Notes: generated from the sequence alone by a model not told the origin. DNA of 64,000 nt from Pantoea coffeiphila (GCF_016909495.1 NZ_JAFBFW010000001.1:434001-498000), one strand, 5' to 3'. Positions 45,009 through 54,009 are shown, counted from the stretch's first letter. Numbers and translations: made by a program.

Positions 45009-46064
45009 ATGACAATGAACATTTGGCTGATGGAAGGTTTGTCCTCACAGCGCGATATTATTCAGGGTATCTCCGCTGCTGCTGAAGCATCGCAGCAGCC
45101 GATTTTCGTTTTCGCGTCACATCGTCATCAACGTAATGAAATTCTTTCGCAGGCCGACTTTGCTCTGATTGAACCTGCGGAAGACGAGCGGCGGCTGGCG
45201 TTTATTCTTTCCACGGTCGAACAGCACGGTATTCGGGCGATTCATACCGGGCGCAATGCCCGCTGGTTCGAATCCCGCCGCGCGGAGATTGAAACCAGTG
45301 GAGCCAGTCTGACCACCGGCGCTACCCGGGTTGAAATGCTGGATCTCGCCGATGACAAGGTCAGCTTTGCTGAGTCGATGGCGCAGCGCGGGCTGCCGGT
45401 CGTCCCCTCCATGCGCATTGACTCCACATCGCAGCTGCGCCAGCTGCTGCTGGACTCGCCGTTTGGCGATGCGCCTCTTTGCGTGAAGCCGGTTACAGGT
45501 ATTTATGGCATGGGTTTCTGGCGTTTTGATGAATCTGCCCCGCCGATGGCTGCATTTACCCACCCCGATAGTCGCCGGGTCCATCCGCATTTCTATTTAC
45601 AGGCGCTGGACGCCACCGATCGCGTTGAGCCGCTGGTGCTGATGCCCTGGCTGCCCGGTCCGGAGTATTCCGTTGATATGCTGGTTGAAAAAGGTTCTGT
45701 GCTGGCGGCGGTAGCACGTCGCAAGGACGGCGCGCTGCAACATCTGGAAAACAGTGGTGAAGCTTACGAACTCGGACGCGCCTGCGCCGAAGCGATGGAG
45801 GCCGACGGGCTGGTGAATGTTCAAACCCGCCATGATGCCAGTGGAAAACCGCTGCTGCTGGAAATCAATATGCGCCCTTCCGGCGGTATCGGCTACACCC
45901 GCTTTAGCGGTGTCAATCTGCCCGGCCTGTTCGCCATGCGACGCCTGGGTCTGATGACCGCACAGCAGGTACGTGACAGCGCTATCCGTGATTTTTCGCC
46001 TGTCACTGTGCGATCGATAACTGACGTCGTGCGTTATCAACCGCTGACCAATCTGATCCCGTAA
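45009..46064 (+). CDS. Ter-associated ATP-grasp enzyme
   Basis: A 351-residue ATP-grasp ligase with ATP-binding elements SFAESMAQRGLPVVPSMRID, CVKPVTGIYGMGFWRFD and the metal-binding end LLLEINMRPSGGIGYTRFSGVNLPGLFA. ATP-grasp enzymes join a carboxylate to an amine or thiol. This gene type is known from ter loci, where it is predicted to help make an unidentified nucleoside-like metabolite. It is first of five genes, divergent from terZ. ATG 45009 or 45015 could be the start. Confidence 0.88.
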   Translation: MTMNIWLMEGLSSQRDIIQGISAAAEASQQPIFVFASHRHQRNEILSQADFALIEPAEDERRLAFILSTVEQHGIRAIHTGRNARWFESRRAEIETSGASLTTGATRVEMLDLADDKVSFAESMAQRGLPVVPSMRIDSTSQLRQLLLDSPFGDAPLCVKPVTGIYGMGFWRFDESAPPMAAFTHPDSRRVHPHFYLQALDATDRVEPLVLMPWLPGPEYSVDMLVEKGSVLAAVARRKDGALQHLENSGEAYELGRACAEAMEADGLVNVQTRHDASGKPLLLEINMRPSGGIGYTRFSGVNLPGLFAMRRLGLMTAQQVRDSAIRDFSPVTVRSITDVVRYQPLTNLIP

Positions 46065-46074
46065 GGAAACAAGA

Positions 46075-47214
46075 ATGACTGCAATCTCTTCGCCACTGTG
46101 GCGCAAAACCTTAACCTGCGGCACGCTGAGCGTCACGCCAAACGGTAACACCATCCCGCTGGATGATTTGTTTGACGTAGCCGAACGCCGTAATCCGAAA
46201 CGCGCCTTTTTGTTTGTCAGTAAAGTGCTGGGGCGCCATATTCCGGTCAGCCCGGCCACCATGCGCGGTGTTTATCGCCAGCTGGCCGCGCAGTTCCCCG
46301 CGCTGCCTGAAGGCCCGGTGTTGTTTATCGGCATGGCGGAAACCGCCGTGGGCCTCGGCGCGGGCGTGTTTGATGAGATGCGCCAGCGCGCGCCGGAGTC
46401 GGTCTATCTCAGTTCAACGCGCCATCCGGTTAGCGGCGAGCTGCTGTGTGAGTTTAAAGAAGACCACAGCCACGCAACCGACCACCTGCTCTACTTACCT
46501 GCTGACGTTGAGTTACGCCGCCGGGTACAGAATGCCCGCACGTTGGTACTGATCGATGATGAAGCCACCACCGGCAACACCTTTATTAATCTGCTGGCCG
46601 CGCTGAGAAACGACGCCGGACTGACCGGTATCGAGCGGGTTATTACCGTGACACTCACTGACTGGAGCGGCGAAGCGATTGCCAGAGCCTGCCCGTTACC
46701 GGTGACCACCGTGGCGCTGGTGCGCGGCGACTGGCACTGGGAGAAAAACCCGGATGCGCCGATCCCGATTATGCCGGCGGTGAATGTAACCGCGAGTGGC
46801 AGCGTACCGGTCACCGGGCGGCAAAACTGGGGCCGTCTGGGCATGGACGCTCCGGCAGGCGATCTGGGCAAAGATATCGTCGCGTCCGTGGGGGAAAAGA
46901 TCCTCGTGCTCGGCACCAGTGAGTTTATCTGGGAACCCTTCCTGCTGGCGGAACGCCTGGAGCGTCAGGGTGCCGAGGTGAAGTACAGCTCCACCACCCG
47001 CTCGCCGATAGCGACCGGATTTGCCATTCAGTCGGCAATTGCTTTCAGCGATAACTATGGCCTGGGCATTCCGAACTATGTTTACAATGTGGCCCATCAG
47101 CAGTTTGACCGCATTCTGCTGTGCAGCGAAACGCCTGCCGACAGCCTCGATCCTGCGCTGATTGCCGCACTCTCCCGGGTTGCACCTCAGGTTGAGGTAC
47201 TCAGCTATGAATAA
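46075..47214 (+). CDS. Ter-associated phosphoribosyltransferase with TRSP domain
   Basis: A 379-residue protein with a type I PRTase core: the PRPP loop is LVLIDDEATTGNTFINL and the N-terminal part LFIGMAETAVGLGAGVFDEM contains the pyrophosphate loop. A C-terminal domain (ILVLGTSEFIWEPFLLAERLERQGAEVKYSSTTRSPI) corresponds to the TRSP module seen only in ter neighbourhoods. It probably attaches ribose-phosphate to a base-like acceptor. It is 10 bp after the ATP-grasp gene and overlaps the HAD gene by 8 bp. Confidence 0.88.
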   Translation: MTAISSPLWRKTLTCGTLSVTPNGNTIPLDDLFDVAERRNPKRAFLFVSKVLGRHIPVSPATMRGVYRQLAAQFPALPEGPVLFIGMAETAVGLGAGVFDEMRQRAPESVYLSSTRHPVSGELLCEFKEDHSHATDHLLYLPADVELRRRVQNARTLVLIDDEATTGNTFINLLAALRNDAGLTGIERVITVTLTDWSGEAIARACPLPVTTVALVRGDWHWEKNPDAPIPIMPAVNVTASGSVPVTGRQNWGRLGMDAPAGDLGKDIVASVGEKILVLGTSEFIWEPFLLAERLERQGAEVKYSSTTRSPIATGFAIQSAIAFSDNYGLGIPNYVYNVAHQQFDRILLCSETPADSLDPALIAALSRVAPQVEVLSYE

Positions 47215-47989
47215 GCCGGTAATTTTCTCCGATCTTGACGACACGCTGTTTCAGACCCGCCGCAAAATGGTCGATGAGCTGGCTCTGGAGCCGTTTCGCA
47301 CCGGCGCGCTGGACCGCAGTCTGCAACCGCGCAGCTTTATGACCGAAGAACAGGCAATGCTGGTTGACTGGATGCTGGAACACGGCGATTTAATTCCCGT
47401 CACCGCACGCGGCACCGAAGAGATCGCCCGCGTTGAAATCCCCTTCCGCTCCTGGGCTGTTGCTACGCACGGTGCAGTGATCCTTAATCCACAGGGTGAA
47501 GCGGATGCCGAATGGCAGGCGCTGATGCTGGCAAAACTGGCACCGTATGCGGTGCAGCTGCTAGCCATGCAGCAGCAGATCACCGAGCTGATGGCGGAGC
47601 GCAATATCAACGGCTGGGCGCGTATCAACTATGAATACGAGCAGACGCCGATCTATCTGGTCATGAAGCATCGCGACAGCACCAAACTGGATGAGCTGTA
47701 CGCCATCGCCGATGAGATCGAGCAGCGGTTCCCCACCGCAGGCTGGTATATCCATCGCAACAGCAACAACGTGGCCTGGCTGCCGGTTGTGGTGGAAAAA
47801 GGGCTGGCGGTCAGTTTCCTGCTGGAACGACTGCGCGCCGAGCGCGGCGTGTTTCCGGTGATTGGTCTCGGCGACAGCCTGAGCGATCATCGCTTTATGA
47901 AGTTGTGCAGCTGGTACGGCCTGCCGCGTCAGAGCCAGTTTGCAGATCATATTAACGAAGCGCTGTTCAGGGAGGCCGACCATGACTGA
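47207..47989 (+). CDS. Ter-associated HAD-superfamily phosphatase
   Basis: A 260-residue HAD hydrolase with motif I DLDDTLFQT (nucleophile Asp), motif II VTARGTEE and motif IV GLGDSLSDHRFMKL. Cof-like class. It would dephosphorylate the product of the adjacent phosphoribosyltransferase. It overlaps both neighbours by 8 bp, a sign of a tightly coupled pathway. Confidence 0.9.
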   Translation: MNKPVIFSDLDDTLFQTRRKMVDELALEPFRTGALDRSLQPRSFMTEEQAMLVDWMLEHGDLIPVTARGTEEIARVEIPFRSWAVATHGAVILNPQGEADAEWQALMLAKLAPYAVQLLAMQQQITELMAERNINGWARINYEYEQTPIYLVMKHRDSTKLDELYAIADEIEQRFPTAGWYIHRNSNNVAWLPVVVEKGLAVSFLLERLRAERGVFPVIGLGDSLSDHRFMKLCSWYGLPRQSQFADHINEALFREADHD

Positions 47990-49055
47990 TTTTGTGCCGT
48001 TTTCAGGCTCCTACCAGCCGCATGACGTTCATTTTCTGCTGACGCCGGTGGAAATGGAAATGACGCCGGTCGACCGCAAAGAAGCGCTGATCCAGTCCGG
48101 GGCGAAGCACTATTCAGAAATGCTGAGCCAGGAGCCGGAGCCAACCAAATGGCATCTGGATTTGTTTGCCCGCGCGCTGGATCGCGGAGCGGAGCGGCTG
48201 GCAAAAGAAGTAGCGATGTTGGCCAGGTCGCTGATTGAGCGCTTTCCCGATACGCCGGTAGTACTGGCAAGTCTGGTGCGTGCCGGGGTGCCGCTGGGCG
48301 TGATGCTGCAGCAGGCGCTGCGTGATTGCGGAAAAGAATCTTATCATTACGGTATCAGCATTATCCGCGATCGCGGCATTGATAGCGCCGCGCTGGACTG
48401 GATTGAACAGCGCCACGGTACGGAAGGCCTTGTTTTCGTTGACGGCTGGACCGGCAAAGGGGCTATCACCGGTGAGTTAATTCGTTCACTCAAGGATCGC
48501 CCTAGCTATCCGGCTTATCCGCGCCTTGTGGTGCTGGCCGATCCCTGTGGTCGCTCCTGGCTGTCGGCCAGTGACGACGACTGGCTGATTCCGTTTGGCA
48601 TTATGGGCGCGCCGGTTTCTGGCATGATTTCACGCTCGATCTGGCGTAGCGAAGGGTTCCACGGCTGCGTGATTTGCCATCATCTCGAACGCTTCGAATG
48701 CAGCCGTCACCTGGTGGAGACGGTCGCCGCTCGCCGCCGCCTGCTGGGTGAGGTTAAAGCCTGCGCGTGGGCTCCCGAGCAGAATGCCGGACTGCGGCAG
48801 CAGAGTGAAGCGGTCATTAAGCAACTGGCGGAGCAGTACGACATCACCAGTATTAATCGCATCAAACCCGGCATTGCTGAAGCCACACGAGCCGTGCTGC
48901 GCCGCGTGCCGGATCACGTGCTGGTGCGTTCGACCGACGATGCCGATGTCGCGCTGCTACTGCATCTGGCACATGAGAAAGGCATCGCGGTAACCGCCGT
49001 GGGCGAGGCCATTGGCCAGTATCGGGCGGTCACCATTATCAAGAAGGTACTCTGA
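47982..49055 (+). CDS. StiP-like ter-associated protein (PRTase-like plus PELOTA-type RNA-binding domain)
   Basis: A 357-residue protein with a PRTase-like N-terminal core (VVLASLVRAGVPLGVMLQQAL, LVFVDGWTGKGAITGELIRSL) and a C-terminal domain (DHVLVRSTDDADVALLLHLAHEKGIAVTAVGEAIGQYRAVTIIK) of the PELOTA/L7Ae-like type. Databases call this a cysteine protease StiP, but the motifs fit a second phosphoribosyltransferase, so the protease name should be treated with caution. Start and stop overlap neighbours. Confidence 0.82.
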   Translation: MTDFVPFSGSYQPHDVHFLLTPVEMEMTPVDRKEALIQSGAKHYSEMLSQEPEPTKWHLDLFARALDRGAERLAKEVAMLARSLIERFPDTPVVLASLVRAGVPLGVMLQQALRDCGKESYHYGISIIRDRGIDSAALDWIEQRHGTEGLVFVDGWTGKGAITGELIRSLKDRPSYPAYPRLVVLADPCGRSWLSASDDDWLIPFGIMGAPVSGMISRSIWRSEGFHGCVICHHLERFECSRHLVETVAARRRLLGEVKACAWAPEQNAGLRQQSEAVIKQLAEQYDITSINRIKPGIAEATRAVLRRVPDHVLVRSTDDADVALLLHLAHEKGIAVTAVGEAIGQYRAVTIIKKVL

Positions 49056-50011
49056 TGAACGAACGGCTTTCTCCCTGGCGCCTGGGCGCAACGCTGTACA
49101 TGCCCGCTACCCGCACCGATATCGCTGACGCCGTGCTGCACAATAAGATTGCTGGGTTGCGTTCGCTGGTTATCTGTCTTGAAGATGCCGTCAGCGACGC
49201 CGATATTCCCCTGGCCCGCCGCAACCTGCGCCAGGTTTTGACGCACCTTGCAGCGGCTAAAAAGTTACAGGGTAACGTAAACTGGCCGCTGGTATTTGTC
49301 CGCCCGCGCGATATCACTATGGGGGCGGAACTGGCTGCCGACTGGGACCTGAGCGGTGTCGATGGTCTTGTACTGCCTAAATTCACGCGCCACTGCCTGC
49401 CTGTCTGGTGGGCAATGCTCAAGGATTCTCACCTGTGCATGATGCCAACGCTGGAAACTGAAGAAGTATTCGACGTGGTGCAGATGCGGGAGCTGGCTGC
49501 TGCACTGGCGAATCATCCGTGTCGTCAGCGTATTATTGCCCTGCGCATCGGCGGTAATGATTTAATGAATGTCGTCTCACTGCGCCGTTCGCGAGAGTTC
49601 ACCCTGTACGACGGCCCGATGGGCTACGTGATTAAAATGCTGGTTTCGGTCTTTGCCACGCGGGATTTTGCCCTGACCGCGCCGGTTTGTGAGCACATTG
49701 ACGATCGGCAAATCATGGATCGTGAACTGGCGTTGGATATGCTGCACGGACTGGTGGGTAAAACCGCCATTCACCCCAGCCAGATTGGCATCATCGAAGC
49801 TGCGCTAATGGTGTCGGCCAGCGATCACGCTGATGCATTGCGCATCCTTAATTCCAGTCAGGCGGTATTTAAGTCGCAGGGCGCGATGTGCGAACCGGCC
49901 ACCCATCGCCGCTGGGCCTCAGCCATCCTTGCTCGTGCTCAGGTATACGGCATTGTTAGCGAGAAAAACCAGGATGCGATCAGGCTGATGACCGCACTGA
50001 CCAAAAGCTGA
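49055..50011 (+). CDS. HpcH/HpaI aldolase/CitE-like lyase, ter-associated
   Basis: A 318-residue TIM-barrel protein of the CitE/HpcH superfamily (LRSLVICLEDAVSDADIPLARRNL, GVDGLVLPKFT, LETEEVFDVVQM, RIGGNDLMNVVSLRR, KTAIHPSQIGIIE). Catalytic Glu/Arg/Asp positions seem intact. It starts with TGATG overlap at the end of the StiP gene. It probably forms or cleaves a C-C bond in the metabolite made by this operon. Confidence 0.88.
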   Translation: MNERLSPWRLGATLYMPATRTDIADAVLHNKIAGLRSLVICLEDAVSDADIPLARRNLRQVLTHLAAAKKLQGNVNWPLVFVRPRDITMGAELAADWDLSGVDGLVLPKFTRHCLPVWWAMLKDSHLCMMPTLETEEVFDVVQMRELAAALANHPCRQRIIALRIGGNDLMNVVSLRRSREFTLYDGPMGYVIKMLVSVFATRDFALTAPVCEHIDDRQIMDRELALDMLHGLVGKTAIHPSQIGIIEAALMVSASDHADALRILNSSQAVFKSQGAMCEPATHRRWASAILARAQVYGIVSEKNQDAIRLMTALTKS

Positions 50012-50103
50012 GCTAACCCTCAGACGATACTGCCAGCAAATGCCTTTCCCGTGCTATGCTGCCAGGCCAAAACTATAATGATGAATCCAGGCAGCGACTT
50101 ATT

Positions 50104-50577
50104 ATGTATCTCAGCACGCGACAGGCCCGAATTTATAAGCTGGCAATCCTTCTCGGTTCTGGAAAACCGGTGGCTGCCGAGACGATTATTACTGCCCTGA
50201 ACTGTTCCGAACCCACGTTGACTCGTGCGCTGAAAGAACTGCGCGAATCCTACGCGGCTGAAATTAAATACAGTAAAGCAGGCCACTCTTATCAGTTAAC
50301 CGGTATTGGCCAGTTGGATAAAAAGGCACTGCGCCGGATGAATGAAGCGCTGACTGAAAATGCCGAAGCAAAACCTGCTGAAACGGTCAGTCGTGTCTTT
50401 CTCGATAAGGATAAGAAAAAGGCGATATCGCTTTCGCTACGCATGTCGCTGCTGCGCAAAATCAACCGTCTCTCCAGACTCAATGAAATTACCCGCAGTG
50501 AAGCGGTGGATATGGCCGCTGCTCGCGGTATCGATCAACTTATTGAGGAAGCGCTGGCGAAAAAGAAGGGAAATTGA
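50104..50577 (+). CDS. terW: Ter regulator TerW
   Basis: A 157-residue protein with an N-terminal winged HTH (LSTRQARIYKLAILLGSGKPVAAETIITALNCSEPTLTRALKELRESYAAEIKYSKAGHSYQL) and a C-terminal ribbon-helix-helix-like segment (RVFLDKDKKKAISLSLRMSLLRKINRLSRLNEITRSEAVDMA). Length and sequence agree with TerW of enterobacterial ter islands, which binds the ter promoter. It follows the CitE-like gene after 92 bp. Candidate sites are at 44762 and 44920. Confidence 0.82.
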   Translation: MYLSTRQARIYKLAILLGSGKPVAAETIITALNCSEPTLTRALKELRESYAAEIKYSKAGHSYQLTGIGQLDKKALRRMNEALTENAEAKPAETVSRVFLDKDKKKAISLSLRMSLLRKINRLSRLNEITRSEAVDMAAARGIDQLIEEALAKKKGN

Positions 50578-50598
50578 ACTGCTGCTGGTTTTAGCAAC

Positions 50599-50635
50599 CT
50601 AACCCGCCAGCGTTAACCAGCAGGTTAGTTTTTTT
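50599..50635 (+). terminator. Terminator after terW
   Basis: CTAACC (50599-50604) pairs with GGTTAG (50623-50628), extended by an inner GC pair, followed by a seven-T run, 21 bp after the terW stop. Confidence 0.8.
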
Positions 50636-50663
50636 CTGCGAACTGACTGACGCAGCGAATTAA

Positions 50664-50876
50664 TCAGCGGCTTATCTGATGGCCAATAATGCCCCCCACC
50701 GCCGCGCCGCCTACGGTGCCGAGAGAACTTCCTCCGGTCAGTACCGCACCGCCAATCGCACCAATACCTGCACCAATCGCCGTGTTTCTGCCCCGATTAG
50801 ACATATGTCCACAGGCAGTGATTGACAGCGTCAGCAGTACCACGACTGCTACCGAAAAGCTGCGTTTTAAAAGCAT
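50664..50876 (-). CDS. OsmB-like glycine-zipper lipoprotein
   Basis: Seventy residues: a signal peptide ending in a lipobox (LSITAC) and a glycine zipper (NTAIGAGIGAIGGAVLTGGSSLGTVGGAAVGGIIGHQ) nearly identical in layout to E. coli OsmB. It would be an outer-membrane lipoprotein induced by osmotic stress. ATG 50876 has GAGG 7 nt before it. In enterics osmB is normally one copy; whether this is the orthologue or a paralogue cannot be judged here. Confidence 0.85.
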   Translation of the reverse strand: MLLKRSFSVAVVVLLTLSITACGHMSNRGRNTAIGAGIGAIGGAVLTGGSSLGTVGGAAVGGIIGHQISR

Positions 50877-51045
50877 GATTAACCTCATTACCATCAGCAA
50901 CAATGGCAGGTAGAAATAGTGTTTATGATTGTTTTTTTCCCGACAGCATCCCCGGTGTTGACCCGCGCTGTCGATAGCTGAAATCTACTGCCAGTGCGAA
51001 CAGTGTAAAAGGTAAAAATTCCTATTTCTCAGAGGCCTGAACGCC

Positions 51046-51287
51046 ATGGCCAACAGTTTAGGAGAATGCCTGGATCAGTGGAAATACAGTCAGCTTCCTG
51101 CACGCAGTGAATCTTTTGTTCTGGTCAATGCCGAAGGGCTGGATTTTTCCGCTTATCCACAAAGTAAGGACGAGATGCACTACGTCCCCCAGTGTCGCAC
51201 GCCCACCGTGGTCTGTTGCATCAGCAGGTGCTGGCGGTCAGACAGATGCTGACCCCGACGATTAATTATCTCGCGCAGCTAAAATAA
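51046..51287 (+). pseudogene. Small hypothetical gene, probably frameshifted
   Basis: From ATG 51046 (AGAGG upstream) the frame reads MANSLGECLDQWKYSQLPAR and continues to a stop at 51252 with an unnatural Cys-rich end (VVCCISRCWRSDRC). In the next frame the same region continues as LHQQVLAVRQMLTPTINYLA and stops at TAA 51285-51287. That looks like the true C-terminus, so a single-base indel near 51190-51220 is suspected. No family recognised. Confidence 0.4.
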
Positions 51288-51297
51288 GCCTCCAACG

Positions 51298-51726
51298 CTA
51301 TTTACGCCAGGCGGCTTCTTTCATTTCGTGGGTCATTTTCACGTCTATGCTCAGCTCGGCGGTTGGCCTCAATAGCAGGCGCGGCAGGCCGATAGGATCG
51401 CCGGACTCCTGACAGTAGCCGTACTCACCCTTTCTGATACGAATCAGTGCGGCATCGATTTTCGGTAGCAGGCGGCTTTCGCGATCGATCTGGCGCAGCA
51501 GCAGCCTCAGTTCTTCTTCGCGCATTGCCTTATCGGCTTCATCACCCTGGTTATCTCCCCACTGCAAACTGGCTTTCAGCTGGTCGATATGCGCCAAAAG
51601 ATCCTGTTTATCCTGCAATAAACGCTGCTGAAAAAACGCCAGCTGTTGGGCATTCATATAATCTGCGGGCGACATCGCCAGTAGCTTCTGCTCTTCTTTA
51701 CTGCTCTGTGGCACGCGGGCCTCCAT
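51298..51726 (-). CDS. DksA-like RNA polymerase regulator lacking the zinc site (DksA2 type)
   Basis: A 142-residue DksA/TraR homologue with the long coiled coil (QLAFFQQRLLQDKQDLLAHIDQLKASLQW), the functional tip DEADKAMREEE, equivalent to the DxxDxA of DksA, and the globular end GEYGYCQESGDPIGLPRLLLRPTAELS. Of the four zinc-finger cysteines only the first remains; the others are Ser, Ser and Val. Such DksA2 proteins replace DksA under zinc starvation. It lies 20 bp downstream of a Zur-boxed GTPase gene on the same strand. Confidence 0.88.
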   Translation of the reverse strand: MEARVPQSSKEEQKLLAMSPADYMNAQQLAFFQQRLLQDKQDLLAHIDQLKASLQWGDNQGDEADKAMREEELRLLLRQIDRESRLLPKIDAALIRIRKGEYGYCQESGDPIGLPRLLLRPTAELSIDVKMTHEMKEAAWRK

Positions 51727-51746
51727 AATGAGTATTCAGGTCGAGT

Positions 51747-52940
51747 TTACGACTTCAGTCTGGCAACGCTTTTCGGCCAGGGGTCAGCAAAAGTTCCACC
51801 CTTCTGCCACCAGTCAATTTCCTCCTCGCTGAGGAAACAGCGCCGCAGCGCCGTGACAAAGGGATCGAGCTGCCCGGACAAACCAATCACCGTCAGGCGA
51901 CATCGCCGATCGCCAAAACGCCCAGGCATGTCATCCAGCTGCTGTTGCAGGATGCGCCGTTCTTCGCTATTCAGCAGGCTGTTTTCATGTCGCAGTACGC
52001 CTGCTTTCCAGTAGCTGATAAATTCCAGGCTGATGCTGCCCGCCGCCTGATTCCACAGCAGAGCGAGATCGTCCCGCCCCGGCAGCCAGAAAAAACCCTT
52101 GCTGCGGTGGATTCCGGCCCCGAGAAACTGCTGATAAGTGTCCCACAGCCGCTGCGGGTGGAATGGACGGTCGTCCGCAATCACCCGCGATTCAATGTCG
52201 TACGGTGCGCCGGCATCGGTGAACTGCTCGACCTCTTCCTCCAGTTCCTCGACGAGCTTTGCCACGCGATAAAAATCATATTCGGGGTACGCCAGCAGCT
52301 CGCTTATCGGCAAATTTCCCCACGGCAGCGCCATAACCGCCACCGCAGGGTTAATGGGATGCACTGCATGAGCTATATCAAGTACGGCATCGGCATTCAG
52401 CCGATCGACCTTGGTCATCATCAGATGGCTGCAAAACAGGATCTGCCCTGCCAGCAGGTTTTCAACGCCACCACGACTCTGCTTAAGGTTGCGCTGCCAG
52501 CGCGGGATCAGCTGTTCACCGCCGTCATAGTCGCTTTGCAGCATCACGGCATCAATCAGTGAAAGAAAGCCCTTTAGCTGTACCAGCGGATGATCGCGCA
52601 ACAGCTTAATCAGCGGCAGCGGATGGCTGCTGCCGGAGGTTTCCAGCAGGATCATATCAGGCTGATTTACAGCAAGCTGTTCCAGTGCCTGTGCCAGCTT
52701 GTTAACTCCGGTGGGGCTGCTGATGCTGTCGGCGGAGATGGAGATAAAATTCTGCCGCTGCTGCCCTACCAGCTCGGTGTTGGCAATCAGCACGCCGTCA
52801 ACATCCAGTTCGCTCATATCGTTCACGATTACGCTAACGTTCAGCCACTGATTCTGCGCCTGCATCAGTAAACTTTTCAGTAAGGTGGTTTTCCCTGCGC
52901 CAAGGAAACCATTGAGAATGGTCAGGGGAATACGCTGCAT
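51747..52940 (-). CDS. COG0523 G3E GTPase (zinc metallochaperone family) without the CxCC motif
   Basis: A 397-residue CobW/COG0523 protein with Walker A GFLGAGKTTLLKSLL, LLETSGSSHPLP (switch II region) and a C-terminal CobW_C domain (FFWLPGRDDLALLWNQAAGSISL). These GTPases deliver zinc to target enzymes. The CxCC motif normally found about 25 residues after the VND strand is replaced by SADSIS, so metal handling may differ. ATG 52940 is chosen: it fits the family start. A Zur box lies 30 bp upstream. Confidence 0.88.
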   Translation of the reverse strand: MQRIPLTILNGFLGAGKTTLLKSLLMQAQNQWLNVSVIVNDMSELDVDGVLIANTELVGQQRQNFISISADSISSPTGVNKLAQALEQLAVNQPDMILLETSGSSHPLPLIKLLRDHPLVQLKGFLSLIDAVMLQSDYDGGEQLIPRWQRNLKQSRGGVENLLAGQILFCSHLMMTKVDRLNADAVLDIAHAVHPINPAVAVMALPWGNLPISELLAYPEYDFYRVAKLVEELEEEVEQFTDAGAPYDIESRVIADDRPFHPQRLWDTYQQFLGAGIHRSKGFFWLPGRDDLALLWNQAAGSISLEFISYWKAGVLRHENSLLNSEERRILQQQLDDMPGRFGDRRCRLTVIGLSGQLDPFVTALRRCFLSEEEIDWWQKGGTFADPWPKSVARLKS

Positions 52941-52969
52941 AAGTCGGTCCGTGATGATAATTTTTGATA

Positions 52970-52984
52970 TGTTATAATATAACA
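52970..52984. promoter_or_regulatory. Zur box
   Basis: TGTTATA-A-TATAACA, the palindromic core of the gammaproteobacterial Zur operator (ATGTTATANTATAACAT). It lies 30-44 bp before the GTPase start, so zinc sufficiency should repress the GTPase-DksA2 pair. Confidence 0.88.
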
Positions 52985-53207
52985 ATTAATCGAGCTACTC
53001 TTATCATTGCAACCCCTTTCAGAGGCTGGTAGGAATAATCTTAGTTTCAGCAGGTTATCGTCAGTTGAGGCAATAAATTTTCTGAGTAAGATGAAGGAAA
53101 TGTTTCAGGAAATTGACAGTTAGCGCAGAGCAAACGTTTTCCTGTAGCTAAATCAGATGCTGTTCACTCGAAGAGAACGGCATTGCATACGTCACTAAGG
53201 AAGAATT

Positions 53208-53417
53208 ATGAGTCGTCATTCAACCCAGGCTATTGAAACCAACGCACTGAACGTGGATGAAGCAAGGAATTTCATTAAGTCCGGCGGCGAGCGCGTCCGT
53301 CTGGCCTGGGATATCAGCAGTGATGAGTTTTTCCGCATCGCCAGCGCTTCTGGCCGCGAAGGCATGCGTATGGTTAAAAAAGGGCGCGACTTCTTTCTTG
53401 AGCGTATGCCTGGCTAA
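53208..53417 (+). CDS. Small conserved-looking hypothetical protein
   Basis: Sixty-nine residues (MSRHSTQAIETNALNVDEAR...RDFFLERMPG), mixed alpha/beta, with AGGA 7 nt before the ATG and a hairpin 30 bp after the stop. The good ribosome site, balanced composition and own terminator support a real gene. No family recognised. Confidence 0.65.
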   Translation: MSRHSTQAIETNALNVDEARNFIKSGGERVRLAWDISSDEFFRIASASGREGMRMVKKGRDFFLERMPG

Positions 53418-53447
53418 ACAACACTCGATTAGACGAATTTAAAAACA

Positions 53448-53473
53448 ACAAAGGCCCGCAGATGGGCCTTTGT
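53448..53473 (+). terminator. Hairpin after the 69-residue ORF
   Basis: A perfect 10-bp stem ACAAAGGCCC / GGGCCTTTGT with a 6-nt loop; no long T-tract but the 5' A-run is typical of bidirectional terminators. Confidence 0.65.
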
Positions 53474-53583
53474 ACCAACAAAACTTTGTACCAGCAAAAA
53501 CAGGGTTACATTTCCTGTCGATCACGCACCTTAAGCAGCCCCGTGCGCAAATTATAGCGCGGTACCGACCCCAGACCCGCGAT

Positions 53584-54009
53584 TTAAATCAGCCCTTTCT
53601 GGCTAAAGGTCACGCTCGTGGCTTCATTCAGATCCAGCTCCCCTATCTTCTCCGCAGGCACCCAACGGACTTCCTGAAACTCTTCATTAAACGAAATTGT
53701 GCGGTTAGCGCTGATGCAGTCAAAGATGAGATAAATCATATAAATCTCTTCGGTTGAGCCGTCTGCATAGGTTTTTGTACGAATGTCATCGCGAAAAGCC
53801 CACGGCCTGACCTCCGTGATTTCCAGCTCGTCCCCCAGCTCTTCACGAATTTCCCTTCTGAGAGCGGCCTCCATCGTTTCTCCCGGTTCCATTCCTCCAC
53901 CGGAAAGCGCCCACTGGCCGGGAAACACTCCGCGGTCCGCCGCCATTTTGCATAACAGATACTCACCTTCGTTCTGAATAATCGGGCAAACGATCGTCCT
54001 CTGGCGCAT
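53584..54009 (-). CDS. nudI: Nucleoside triphosphatase NudI
   Basis: A 141-residue Nudix hydrolase with the same length and start ([22 protein letters not shown]) as E. coli NudI. The Nudix box is [25 protein letters not shown]. It hydrolyses pyrimidine deoxy-nucleotides (dUTP, dTTP, dCTP) to monophosphates. Confidence 0.93.
   Translation of the reverse strand: MRQRTIVCPIIQNEGEYLLCKMAADRGVFPGQWALSGGGMEPGETMEAALRREIREELGDELEITEVRPWAFRDDIRTKTYADGSTEEIYMIYLIFDCISANRTISFNEEFQEVRWVPAEKIGELDLNEATSVTFSQKGLI

Noticed and set aside
45262..45280. GGTTCGAATCCC-type tRNA T-arm look-alike
   Set aside because: It lies in the middle of the intact ATP-grasp gene and no acceptor, D or anticodon arms can be built around it.
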